Origin: Alphaproteobacteria bacterium
Lineage (GTDB): Bacteria > Pseudomonadota > Alphaproteobacteria > Sphingomonadales > JAKSBY01
Direction: 5' to 3'
DNA: 64,000 bases
NCBI GenBank assembly: GCA_021774625.1
Contig: JAJFIV010000031.1
Coordinates: 1 to 64,000 of the forward strand
Notes under the pieces: generated by a model
What the model saw: only the letters and a program-made list of their open reading frames with translations
Databases searched by the model: none
Told to the model about the DNA's origin: nothing
In this document: positions 17,077 through 25,620 of the stretch, in pieces
Layout of the letters: each line of letters starts with the position of its first letter
Numbering within the stretch: the first letter of the stretch is position 1
Made by a program: the position numbers and the translations under genes

Positions 17077-18618
17077 ATGAAGCGTCAGCGTATCACTATT
17101 ATAGATCTTGCAGCCCGCGAGCCGTCCCGCGAACTGTTTGGCCAATTGATGAATGCCAATTATGCCAGTGTTATGCCGCAATCTGTTGCCGTATGGTGCG
17201 AGGAATTCGGGCATGCTGTCAATTACATCTGTTATACCGGCACCCAGGATATTTTCGGCTCAATGGCCGACGATACAGATATCTTGTTTGTCGGCGGGTT
17301 CACCTATTCCGCCTATACGGCCTATGCGCTGAGCAGAATCTATCAAAAGGCTGGCGCGGTAACCGTTCTGGGCGGCCCACATGCCCGCTGTTATCCGGAT
17401 GATGCCGCGAAATATTTTGATTATGTGCTGGGCTTTACCGGCCGCGAGGAAATTGCTGGCATCATCACGGATGCCAGCCCTAACCGGCCTCTGGGACGTT
17501 ATGTTTCGGCGCTGAAACAGCCGCCGGCGCTGCCGGGAGTGCGGGAACGCTGGCCGTTTATTCAGAAAGCCCTGAAAAGCGCGCCGGCTATCAAGATTGT
17601 GCCGATGATAGGCTCTATGGGCTGCCCCTATACCTGTAATTTCTGCATCGACGCCACGGTGGACTATCAGCCCCTGGGTTTTGATCAGATCACCGAAGAC
17701 CTGAAATTTCTACGGACCCGGATGAAACGTCCCGTGGTCGGCTGGCATGATCCGAATTTCGGCATCCGGTTTGACGATTATCTCAATGCCATCGAGGAAG
17801 CGGTGCCGCCGGGCAGCGTGAATTTTGTCGCCGAGAGCAGCCTGTCCCTGCTGTCGGAAAAAAACATGAAGCGGCTGGCGCGTAACGGGTTTGCCGGGCT
17901 GCTGCCGGGCATCGAATCCTGGTATGAATATGGCTATAAATCTAAATCCACCAAAGTGGCCGGTGAGGAAAAGGTCAAACAGGTCGCCGATCAGATCAAT
18001 ATGATCCTGTCTTACGTGCCGTTCGTGCAGACCAATTTCGTGCTGGGTCTTGATTGTGATCAAGGGGCCGAACCGTTCGAATTGACGAAAAAATTTCTCG
18101 ATCTGGCGCCCGGGGCCTATCCGGCTTTCTCGCTCTTTACCGCTTACGGACAGGCATCGCCCCTGAATCTGGATTTGCAGAAAGACGGCCGGGTTCTGCC
18201 GGTGCCCTTCTATCTGCTGGATTCCAATCATGCCATGAATATCATTCCGAAAAATTACGACTGGCCGGAATTTTTCAGGCTGACGGCGGATTTGACCCGC
18301 TATTCATTGTCTGCCCCCCGGCTTGTCCGCCGTTTCGGCGCCAATTCCCACTGGGCGGTTAAAATAATTAATTTCATGCGCTCGATTACGTCGGACCGGA
18401 TCAAATATCACCGTAAATTCCGCCATATGCTGGAGACGGATCAGGATTTCAAAGGCTATTTTGACGGCAGGAACAGCCGCTTGCCGGACTTTTTTACCCG
18501 CAGGATCAAAAAGGGTCTGGGTTTCATGTGGGACACCCTGCCGGAAGGTTTTTTGAACCATGATCATCTGGCCTACAGCCGCAAGACAAGTCTTAAAGCC
18601 GGACAGGCCGCCGAGTGA
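17077..18618 (+). CDS. B12-binding-domain radical SAM protein
   Basis: The 513-residue protein has an N-terminal cobalamin-binding-like Rossmann region (to about residue 150; 'DILFVGGFTYSAYTAYALSR', 'AGAVTVLGGPHARCYPDDA'). A radical SAM core follows, with the cluster motif CxxxCxxC seen as 'GCPYTCNFCIDATVDY' near residue 186. 'WHDPNFGIRFDDYLNAIEEA' and 'GLLPGIESWYEYG' are typical downstream strands. The C-terminal ~120 residues have no recognised domain. Such enzymes methylate or rearrange unactivated carbons; the substrate is unknown. It appears to be transcribed alone or with the S10 peptidase 26 bp downstream. Confidence 0.85.
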   Translation: MKRQRITIIDLAAREPSRELFGQLMNANYASVMPQSVAVWCEEFGHAVNYICYTGTQDIFGSMADDTDILFVGGFTYSAYTAYALSRIYQKAGAVTVLGGPHARCYPDDAAKYFDYVLGFTGREEIAGIITDASPNRPLGRYVSALKQPPALPGVRERWPFIQKALKSAPAIKIVPMIGSMGCPYTCNFCIDATVDYQPLGFDQITEDLKFLRTRMKRPVVGWHDPNFGIRFDDYLNAIEEAVPPGSVNFVAESSLSLLSEKNMKRLARNGFAGLLPGIESWYEYGYKSKSTKVAGEEKVKQVADQINMILSYVPFVQTNFVLGLDCDQGAEPFELTKKFLDLAPGAYPAFSLFTAYGQASPLNLDLQKDGRVLPVPFYLLDSNHAMNIIPKNYDWPEFFRLTADLTRYSLSAPRLVRRFGANSHWAVKIINFMRSITSDRIKYHRKFRHMLETDQDFKGYFDGRNSRLPDFFTRRIKKGLGFMWDTLPEGFLNHDHLAYSRKTSLKAGQAAE

Positions 18619-18644
18619 GTTTTGTGAAACAGCAGGAATGAAAA

Positions 18645-20150
18645 ATGAGGGAGCAACAAATGCGCATCTTACCAGGGGTTATTTTGTTTTTGGCGTTTCA
18701 GGGCATCGCATTTGCGCAGGAGGATAAAGGGCAGGTCGCCCCGGGCGAGCCGAAAGTCTTTGCCAGCGATCATACCGGCCGTTTTAACGGCGCAGTCGTC
18801 AATTATACGGCAACAGCCGGCGAAACCTTTCTGAAGGATGAGGATGGCAAACCCAGGGCCAGCATTTTTTCCGTTTCCTATGTGAAAAAGGGTTTGAAAG
18901 ATCCGGCGACCCGGCCCATCACCTTTTTGTTCAATGGCGGACCGGGTTCGGCGTCGCTGTGGCTGCATATGGGGGCGTTCGGACCGAAACGGGTGGCGAT
19001 CCCGTCAGACGCCACGGAAGATGGGGCGCCGCCCTATAATATTATCGACAACCCGCTGGCGCCCCTCGATGTGACGGATATCGTGTTTATCGATCCTGTC
19101 GGCACCGGTTTCAGCCATGCGATGGGGGAAGCGAAGGCGGAAGATTTCTGGGGCGTGACGGCGGATGCCCGTTCGGTCGCCGATTTCATCCGGCTGTGGA
19201 TCAGCCGCAACAACCGCTGGAATTCACCAAAATATATCGGCGGCGAAAGCTATGGCACCACCCGTTCCGCCGCTGTCGTTAATCAGCTGGAAGGCACCTA
19301 TAATGATGTGGCGCTGAACGGCATCCTGCTGATTTCGACCATTCTGGATTTCAGCGCCCGGGCGGGCGAAGCGGGGAACGAAGTCGGCTATGTCCTCAAT
19401 CTGCCGACCATGGCGGCGACCGCATGGTATCATAATGCGCTGGCGGAAAAGCCGGACGATCTGGCGGCATTTGTTGAGGAAGCGCGGATATTCGCCGCAG
19501 GCGATTACGCCATGGCGCTGATGAAAGGCAACGCCCTGCAGGGAGAGGAACGGACCCGCATCCGAACCCGGCTCGCCGCCTTCACCGGCCTTAGTGAAGC
19601 TTTTCTCGAGCGGGCAGACCTGCGGGTCAGCTCTCAGCGTTTTTATAAGGAATTGTTGCGTGACCGTGGTCTGACTGTGGGCCGGCTCGACAGCCGCTTT
19701 ACCGGCACCGATTTTGACAGCGCCGGCGAAAGGCCGGATAATGATCCGTCCTTTTACGGTATTGATGCCAGCTATACCGCCGCCATCAATCATTATCTCA
19801 GAGCGGAACTGGGCGTTGATTTCGACCGGCAATATAAGGTTATTTCCGGTCTTGGCGGGCGGTGGGACTGGCGCCTGCCCAACAGCAGTGATTTCTATTT
19901 TAATGTGGCGCCCTATATCGGCAGGGCGCTCAGGGAAAATGCCGGGCTTCGGGTGTTCAATGCCGCTGGTTATTATGATATGGCGACACCGCTGTTCGGC
20001 GCAGAATACTCTCTCACCCGCACCGGCATTCCGGCGGACCGGGTCACATTCCAATATTATGAAGCCGGACACATGATGTATATCCACGGGCCGTCATTGG
20101 AAAAACTCCTGAGAGATGTTCGCGCCTTTATCCTGAACGGGAACCATTAA
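18645..20150 (+). CDS. Secreted serine carboxypeptidase-like S10 peptidase (first paralogue)
   Basis: The 501-residue protein (a second Met at residue 6 is an equally good start) has a signal peptide ending near 'GIAFAQ'. The catalytic triad is visible: Ser in 'YIGGESYGTTRSAAVV', Asp in 'GYYDMATPLFG' and His in 'YYEAGHMMYIHG'. 'FLFNGGPGSASLWLHMGAFG' is the S10 oxyanion-hole motif. It should cleave C-terminal residues of peptides in the periplasm or outside the cell. A paralogue with the same architecture lies at 20833, separated by one small lipoprotein gene. Confidence 0.93.
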   Translation: MREQQMRILPGVILFLAFQGIAFAQEDKGQVAPGEPKVFASDHTGRFNGAVVNYTATAGETFLKDEDGKPRASIFSVSYVKKGLKDPATRPITFLFNGGPGSASLWLHMGAFGPKRVAIPSDATEDGAPPYNIIDNPLAPLDVTDIVFIDPVGTGFSHAMGEAKAEDFWGVTADARSVADFIRLWISRNNRWNSPKYIGGESYGTTRSAAVVNQLEGTYNDVALNGILLISTILDFSARAGEAGNEVGYVLNLPTMAATAWYHNALAEKPDDLAAFVEEARIFAAGDYAMALMKGNALQGEERTRIRTRLAAFTGLSEAFLERADLRVSSQRFYKELLRDRGLTVGRLDSRFTGTDFDSAGERPDNDPSFYGIDASYTAAINHYLRAELGVDFDRQYKVISGLGGRWDWRLPNSSDFYFNVAPYIGRALRENAGLRVFNAAGYYDMATPLFGAEYSLTRTGIPADRVTFQYYEAGHMMYIHGPSLEKLLRDVRAFILNGNH

Positions 20151-20226
20151 GTTTTTTATTCGTTATGGAATAAATTGCTTGTTTGTAACGTGCGTATGGT
20201 GAACCAACAGGATAAATGAGGATACA

Positions 20227-20712
20227 ATGAAAAACAAATTATTTGAAGGCACATTGCCGCTGACTGCAGCGGTATTGGGCATGGGGCTTATGGTCGGCGC
20301 CTGTGAAGATAAATCTGCGGAAGACACGGTGGAAGAGGCTGCCGAAGACACCGCTGACGCTGCCCGTAATCTCGCGGACCGGGCGGAAGAGGCCGGTGAA
20401 GATGTTGCCGATTTCCTGAGAGAGCAGAAAAACGATTTCGACAACTGGGCCGAAAGCAGTTTCGAAGAGCTCGATAACAATATGGAAGATTTCACCGAAG
20501 AAGTCGAGGATATGGGCGATGAAGCGCAGGGCGAATGGGCCGAATGGAAAGACTCGTTCGAGGACCAGCGCGAAAAGGTTGCGGAAAAGATAGAAGACGC
20601 CAGGAACGCCTCGGCCGATAATTGGCGGGAAGCCAAAGAGGAAGCCGAGGAAGCCATGGAAGCGCTGGAAAAAAGCTATAATGACTTTGTCGAGCGGATG
20701 AAATCGAACTAA
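20227..20712 (+). CDS. Acidic helical lipoprotein
   Basis: The 161-residue product has a lipoprotein-type signal ('GLMVGAC' as lipobox, Cys at about residue 26). The rest is extremely rich in Glu, Asp and Ala and almost entirely helix-forming ('EEAAEDTADAARNLADRAEE' and 'EKVAEKIEDARNASADNW'). It resembles apolipoprotein/LEA-like amphipathic helices. Function is unknown. It lies between the two S10 peptidase genes and ends at a clear terminator. Composition is biased enough that family assignment by similarity would be unreliable. Confidence 0.7.
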   Translation: MKNKLFEGTLPLTAAVLGMGLMVGACEDKSAEDTVEEAAEDTADAARNLADRAEEAGEDVADFLREQKNDFDNWAESSFEELDNNMEDFTEEVEDMGDEAQGEWAEWKDSFEDQREKVAEKIEDARNASADNWREAKEEAEEAMEALEKSYNDFVERMKSN

Positions 20713-20737
20713 CCCCGCTATGACTATGCGAATAAAA

Positions 20738-20770
20738 GGTCTGCCCTGAAAGAGGGGCGGGCCTTTTTTG
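20738..20770 (+). terminator. Intrinsic terminator after the acidic lipoprotein gene
   Basis: GGTCTGCCC pairs with GGGCGGGCC (with G-U pairs) around an 8-nt loop, followed by a run of six T and then GTTT. It lies 26 bp after the stop codon and separates the lipoprotein gene from the second S10 gene. Confidence 0.8.
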
Positions 20771-20832
20771 TTTCGACAAATGACGTGCCGGCGCTATTCT
20801 TCCCTGGGAATAAATAATTCAGGGGTCTTGTC

Positions 20833-22332
20833 ATGCTTCACCGCGCCATACCAGTTTTACTCATGCTTTTGATCGCACCCGTCCCCGCCTACGCCGGTGA
20901 GGAAAAGAAAGCCGAGCCGATTCCGGACCCAGAGGTTTTTACAAGCGATCATCAGGGCCGCTTTAACGGGACAGCGGTGCGCTATAGCGTGACGGCGGGA
21001 GAGACTTACCTGAAAGACGATAAAGGCGCGCCCAAAGCCTCAATCTTTTCCTTTGCCTATACCCGGAGCGGCGCAGATGCCGCCGGCCGTCCCGTGACCT
21101 TTGTCTGGAACGGCGGACCGGGCTCCTCCTCGGTCTGGCTGCATATGGGGGCGTTCGGGCCCAAACGGGTTCTGGTGCCGTCCGACGCCGAAGACGCGGG
21201 CCTGCCGCCCTATGGTAGCGAGGATAACGGTCTGGCGCTTCTGGATGTTACGGATCTTGTTTTCGTCGATCCTGTTGGCACCGGCTTCAGCCGGGCGCTC
21301 GGCACTCATGAAGGTAAGGAGTTCTGGAGCCTTGAGGGCGATACCGGTTCCATTTCGCAATTTATCCGGCAATGGCTCAGCGCTAATAAACGCTGGAATT
21401 CGCCGAAATATCTGCTCGGTGAAAGTTTCGGGACCACCCGTGCGGCGGCGGTGGCAGGCGAACTGGAAGGCAACAATCCGACCGTGCGCCTCAACGGCCT
21501 GATCCTGGTCTCGCAAGCGCTGGATTATACCGGCTCGACGCCGTCCCATGACAATTTCATCGCCTATGTGACCTATCTGCCGTCACTTGCACTGGCGGCC
21601 CGTTATCATGGCAGGGCCGGGCAGGGAAAATCGGTCGAGGAATTCGCCGAAGAAGCCCGGGACTTTGCCTATAACCAGTATGCCGCGGCCCTGTTGAAGG
21701 GGAACCTGCTGGATGAGGGAGAAAGGCAGCGGATTGCCGAGCGCCTCGCCTATTTCACCGGGCTTGACCGGGATTATATCCTCAGCGCCGATCTTCGCAT
21801 TCTGACCGGGCGGTTTGTCAAGGAACTGCTGCGAACGGACGGGCTTTCCATCGGCCGGCTTGACGGCCGCTATAAAGGTGATGATATCGACGACGTTTCT
21901 GACCGGGCCGAAGCCGATTATGCCAGCGCCGCCATCGGGGCGGCCTATACGGCCATGCTCAACCAGTATATGGCGGGTGATCTCGGCATCACCATCGACC
22001 GGTCCTATAATATTTCCAACGGGGATATTGGCCGCAACTGGATCTGGCGGTCTGCGCCGGAGGGCTCTTTCTGGGAGCCGGAATATGTCAATGTCGCCCG
22101 CACGCTGTCGGAAGCTATGCGTCTCAATCCTTCCATGAAGGTGCTGGTCACCAATGGCTATTACGACCTGATCACCCCCTTTTTCGATGCTGAATACACC
22201 TTCGCCCGCCATGGCATCCCGAAAGACCGGATCAAAATGACCTACTATGAAGCCGGCCACATGATGTATGTCCACCAGCCGTCTTTCGAGAAGCTGATGC
22301 AGGATGTGCGGGCGTTTATTGGTTCTGAATAA
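20833..22332 (+). CDS. Secreted serine carboxypeptidase-like S10 peptidase (second paralogue)
   Basis: The 499-residue protein parallels the gene at 18645 along its whole length. Signal peptide 'MLHRAIPVLLMLLIAPVPAY', 'FVWNGGPGSSSVWLHMGAFG', Ser in 'LLGESFGTTRAAAV', Asp in 'NGYYDLITPFF' and His in 'YYEAGHMMYVHQ'. The two proteins differ at many positions, so the duplication is old or the copies have specialised. It has its own upstream region after the terminator at 20738. Confidence 0.93.
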   Translation: MLHRAIPVLLMLLIAPVPAYAGEEKKAEPIPDPEVFTSDHQGRFNGTAVRYSVTAGETYLKDDKGAPKASIFSFAYTRSGADAAGRPVTFVWNGGPGSSSVWLHMGAFGPKRVLVPSDAEDAGLPPYGSEDNGLALLDVTDLVFVDPVGTGFSRALGTHEGKEFWSLEGDTGSISQFIRQWLSANKRWNSPKYLLGESFGTTRAAAVAGELEGNNPTVRLNGLILVSQALDYTGSTPSHDNFIAYVTYLPSLALAARYHGRAGQGKSVEEFAEEARDFAYNQYAAALLKGNLLDEGERQRIAERLAYFTGLDRDYILSADLRILTGRFVKELLRTDGLSIGRLDGRYKGDDIDDVSDRAEADYASAAIGAAYTAMLNQYMAGDLGITIDRSYNISNGDIGRNWIWRSAPEGSFWEPEYVNVARTLSEAMRLNPSMKVLVTNGYYDLITPFFDAEYTFARHGIPKDRIKMTYYEAGHMMYVHQPSFEKLMQDVRAFIGSE

Positions 22333-22367
22333 CGTTCTGGGTCATATTCGGGGAGACGGCCCGGCCA

Positions 22368-23783
22368 CTAAATTACCTTTCCCGGATTCATCAGGCCTTG
22401 GGGGTCGAGAGCGGCTTTGATGGTGCGCATCATCGCGATTTCGACCGGGGATTTATAATGGGCGAGTTCAGCACGTTTGCGGCGGCCGATGCCGTGCTCG
22501 GCAGCGATTGTGCCGCCCATTTCCACAGTGATGTCATGGACGATGCGGTTGATCTTCTCCCAGCGGGCGAGGAAGGCGGCTTTGTCCATATTCTTCGGCT
22601 GGGAGAGGTTGAAATGGACATTGCCGTCGCCGGCATGACCGAAGGCGACGGGGCGCATGCCGGGAAGCGCCTGTTCCACCGCCTTCGAGGCCGCCGCAAT
22701 GAATTCCGGAATTTTCGAGGGCGGGACGGCGATGTCGTGCTTGATGCTGCCGCCTTCCTGTTTCTGGGCTTCCGAGATGCTCTCCCGCAAACGCCAGAGG
22801 GCGCCGCGCTGCTGTTTGCTCTCGGCAAGTGCGGCGTCCCGCAGCAGTCCGCGCTCCAGCGCATCGGCAAGGCTCTCTTCCAATTTACCGCGCAGGTTCG
22901 CATTTTTATCGGGGCTTGCCAGTTCGGCCAGCGCATACCAGGGGTGTTCGTCAGCCAGCGGATCGCGGGTGTCCGGGATATGATCCAGCACCATCTGAAG
23001 GGCAATGCGCGGGATAAGTTCAAAAGCAATGACCGTATCGCCGCTTAGCTCCCGCAGCCGGGCGAGCAGGTTAACCGCCGCCTCCGGACTTTCGATGGCG
23101 ATAAAGGCGGTTTCCGTCTGTTTCAGGGTCGGAAACAGCTTGAGGGTCGCCTTGGTCACAATGCCAAGGGTGCCTTCTGCGCCGATAAAAAGCTGTTTCA
23201 GGTCATAGCCTGCCGTGTCCTTGCGCAAGGCTTTCAGGCCGTTCCAGATTTCGCCATTGGGCAGCACCGCCTCGATCCCCAGCACCAGATCGCGCATGGT
23301 GCCGTATTTCAGCACATGCACCCCGCCCGCATTGGTCGCGATATTGCCGCCAATCTCGCAGGACCCCTCGGCGGCAAGGCTGAGCGGAAACAGCCGGTCT
23401 GCGTTCCGCGCTGCGTCCTGCACCGCTGCCAGCGTCGCCCCGGCCTCTACCGTGATGGCGTAATCAAGCGGATCAATGGAAAGAATTTTGTTCATACGGG
23501 AGGTTTTGATCAGCACCTGATCCCCCGCCTCCGACGGGATCGCGCCGCCGACCAGTCCGGTATTCCCGCCCTGCGGCACCATGGCCATGCCTGCATCGGC
23601 GCAGATTTTCACCACCGCCGCCAGTTCTCCGGCATTCTCCGGCATCACTACAATGGGCGTCATCCCCTGATACGCATCCCGCCATTCCGCCAGATGCGGC
23701 GCCATCAGCCGGATATCCACCATATACCCCTTGGGTCCGACGGCGTCTTTGATGGCGGCGATGATGGTGGGAAGGTTAGTCAT
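22368..23783 (-). CDS. FAD-linked oxidase/2-hydroxyacid dehydrogenase (GlcD/D2HGDH family)
   Basis: The 471-residue protein has the PCMH FAD-binding fold ('MVPQGGNTGLVGGAIPSEAG' near residue 67, 'GSCEIGGNIATNAGGVHVLK' near 140) and the FAD-oxidase C-terminal domain with the metal motif 'PVAFGHAGDGNVHFNLSQ' and ending 'DPQGLMNPGKVI'. It probably oxidises a D-2-hydroxyacid such as D-lactate or D-2-hydroxyglutarate and passes electrons to an electron-transfer flavoprotein or quinone. Its ATG overlaps the stop of the preceding gene (TAATG), so translation is likely coupled. Confidence 0.88.
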   Translation of the reverse strand: MTNLPTIIAAIKDAVGPKGYMVDIRLMAPHLAEWRDAYQGMTPIVVMPENAGELAAVVKICADAGMAMVPQGGNTGLVGGAIPSEAGDQVLIKTSRMNKILSIDPLDYAITVEAGATLAAVQDAARNADRLFPLSLAAEGSCEIGGNIATNAGGVHVLKYGTMRDLVLGIEAVLPNGEIWNGLKALRKDTAGYDLKQLFIGAEGTLGIVTKATLKLFPTLKQTETAFIAIESPEAAVNLLARLRELSGDTVIAFELIPRIALQMVLDHIPDTRDPLADEHPWYALAELASPDKNANLRGKLEESLADALERGLLRDAALAESKQQRGALWRLRESISEAQKQEGGSIKHDIAVPPSKIPEFIAAASKAVEQALPGMRPVAFGHAGDGNVHFNLSQPKNMDKAAFLARWEKINRIVHDITVEMGGTIAAEHGIGRRKRAELAHYKSPVEIAMMRTIKAALDPQGLMNPGKVI

Positions 23784-24562
23784 TAGAAAACATCTACAAG
23801 ACTTTTGCGGGATTGTTCTGATGGCAGCATTTTATTAGCTGCTACACCCAGGAATGCGGCAAATAGCACAAGAAAGGCGGCGTTAGTGATTATCGTATAG
23901 TATTCTAATAATTGTGCCATATGTTCAACGCCCCATAGACTGATAAATATAGCGGTAGAAATGCTGCTCAGTGTTGTGGAAATATAACTGCCGAGTATGA
24001 TTGCCAGCATCCACCAGATTGCTTTCCGAACTTTTTTTCTTAGATACAGCCATTGCACCACACCTGAAAAAACAGGGGCTAGCACTAGGCCGAAAATATA
24101 CAAAATGTAAAAGGCTTGCAGATTTGCGCCTGTTCCTAAATTAGGCCGACCTCTAAGTAGCCATGACGGTCCATCAGCCATTATCATTTGTAGCGCAAAT
24201 GTGATTGCACAAATTAAGCCGAAATTCATAATATTGAATGAAGCTCCAAGGCGGCGAAAACCAAGTGAAATGGCAATAGGATAGCCAATGGCAGACTGAA
24301 GGACGGCTATTAAAAAGGATAGTAAGTATTTGCCTGGGTCAGGCTGTAAAGGTTGATAAACTGGGATCTTAACAAAATCGAACAAAAAATCGACAATATA
24401 GACAGTTAAAACTACTATGGCAGTCCATTCTAGAATACGAAAAATACCACGCCGGGGTGCTATTCTAGGCCAGGATTCAGTTTTCTGAATATCTTCTAAT
24501 AGAATCTCTTCCTGTGTACTTTCTGGGAGTATCAGATCCAGAAATGAACCCTCCTTGCTCAT
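23783..24562 (-). CDS. AT-rich multi-pass membrane protein of unknown function
   Basis: The 259-residue product has a charged N-terminal 40 residues and about five or six membrane helices, such as 'ILEWTAIVVLTVYIVDFLF', 'FGLICAITFALQMIM' and 'NAAFLVLFAAFLGVAAN'. I recognise no family. The DNA is visibly richer in A and T than either neighbour, and codon use differs (many AAT, TTA, ATA). It is wedged between Sua5 (2 bp gap) and the FAD oxidase (1 bp overlap), two genes that are commonly adjacent in Alphaproteobacteria. This suggests later insertion without breaking the operon. Confidence 0.65.
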   Translation of the reverse strand: MSKEGSFLDLILPESTQEEILLEDIQKTESWPRIAPRRGIFRILEWTAIVVLTVYIVDFLFDFVKIPVYQPLQPDPGKYLLSFLIAVLQSAIGYPIAISLGFRRLGASFNIMNFGLICAITFALQMIMADGPSWLLRGRPNLGTGANLQAFYILYIFGLVLAPVFSGVVQWLYLRKKVRKAIWWMLAIILGSYISTTLSSISTAIFISLWGVEHMAQLLEYYTIITNAAFLVLFAAFLGVAANKMLPSEQSRKSLVDVF

Positions 24563-24564
24563 TT

Positions 24565-25524
24565 TTACTCTCTCTCCGCAGCTGCTCGTCTTAGCCGGTC
24601 ATTGATGGCGATGCCGAGGCCGTGATCGGGAATGGGGGCGATGGCGATTGTCGTGGGGGTCAGGGCATCCGCCTCGCGCAGCATCGAGAAGAGGTTGGCG
24701 GCGGCTTCGGTCAGGGTGCCGGTCTTGCTTAAGCTCATATCGCCCGCCACATGGCCGAAACCGATCAGGATTTCACCCTCCCGCCGATCTGTCGCATTCA
24801 GCCGGACCGGGGCGTTGGGGGCGTAATGGCTTGCCGTCTGGCCTGGCGCGGTAATAGCGCTGCCTTCGGGGATACGGAGTTTTTTTTCAGTGACATCCTC
24901 CAACTGTTCCGCGGTGATGGCGCCGGGGCGCAAGAGCCAGAATCCGGCCTCCCCGACCCCGACAACCGTTGATTCTATGCCGATACTGCAGGACCCGCCA
25001 TCCAGAATCATGTCGATCTCTTCGCCGATATCTTCAAAGACATGGCCGGCTGCTGTCGGACTGATACGGCCGGAACGGTTGGCGGATGGCGCCGCAAGTG
25101 GGCGGCCGACGGCGCCGATGACCGTGCGGGCGACCACATGGGCCGGGGCGCGGACGGCGATTGTTTCCAATCCCGCAGACACCAGGGGCGAGACCGTACA
25201 GTTTTCCCGCCGCCGCATCACAAGGGTCAGCGGGCCGGGCCAGAAGGCTTCCATCAATGCGTCCGCATAGACCGTGACCTCGGCATATTCCGCAGCCATG
25301 GTTTTGTTGGAAACATGGATGATCAACGGGTTGAAGCGGGGCCGGGCTTTGGTTTTGAATATTTTTGCGACTGCGAGACTGTTGGTGGCGTCCGCCGCCA
25401 AACCATAGACGGTTTCCGTAGGGAGGCCGATCAGACCGCCTTTGCGCAAAATCCGCGCGGCTTCCGCGATGCCGTCCGCATCCGGCTCCCGGATTTTCCC
25501 GTAACGATGTGACTGTCCGCTCAA
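24565..25524 (-). CDS. L-threonylcarbamoyladenylate synthase (Sua5 type)
   Basis: The 319-residue protein has the YrdC domain ('GGLIGLPTETVYGLAADATN' near residue 28, 'KARPRFNPLIIHV', 'RPLAAPSANRSGRISPTAA' near 141, 'SIGIESTVVGV' near 180) and the extra C-terminal Sua5 domain with linker 'APGQTASHYAPNAPVRL'. It makes threonylcarbamoyl-AMP for the t6A37 modification of tRNAs that read ANN codons. It is first in a probable three-gene operon and divergent from the acyl-CoA dehydrogenase. Confidence 0.93.
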   Translation of the reverse strand: MSGQSHRYGKIREPDADGIAEAARILRKGGLIGLPTETVYGLAADATNSLAVAKIFKTKARPRFNPLIIHVSNKTMAAEYAEVTVYADALMEAFWPGPLTLVMRRRENCTVSPLVSAGLETIAVRAPAHVVARTVIGAVGRPLAAPSANRSGRISPTAAGHVFEDIGEEIDMILDGGSCSIGIESTVVGVGEAGFWLLRPGAITAEQLEDVTEKKLRIPEGSAITAPGQTASHYAPNAPVRLNATDRREGEILIGFGHVAGDMSLSKTGTLTEAAANLFSMLREADALTPTTIAIAPIPDHGLGIAINDRLRRAAAERE

Positions 25525-25620
25525 CGGATTGTAACCCCTGCCGCTTGCCCAAAACTGATTTGCAGCCTACTTTACGGTGTGAAGCCGCCCGCGCCAAGCT
25601 GTTCTGATAAGGAAACCGCC

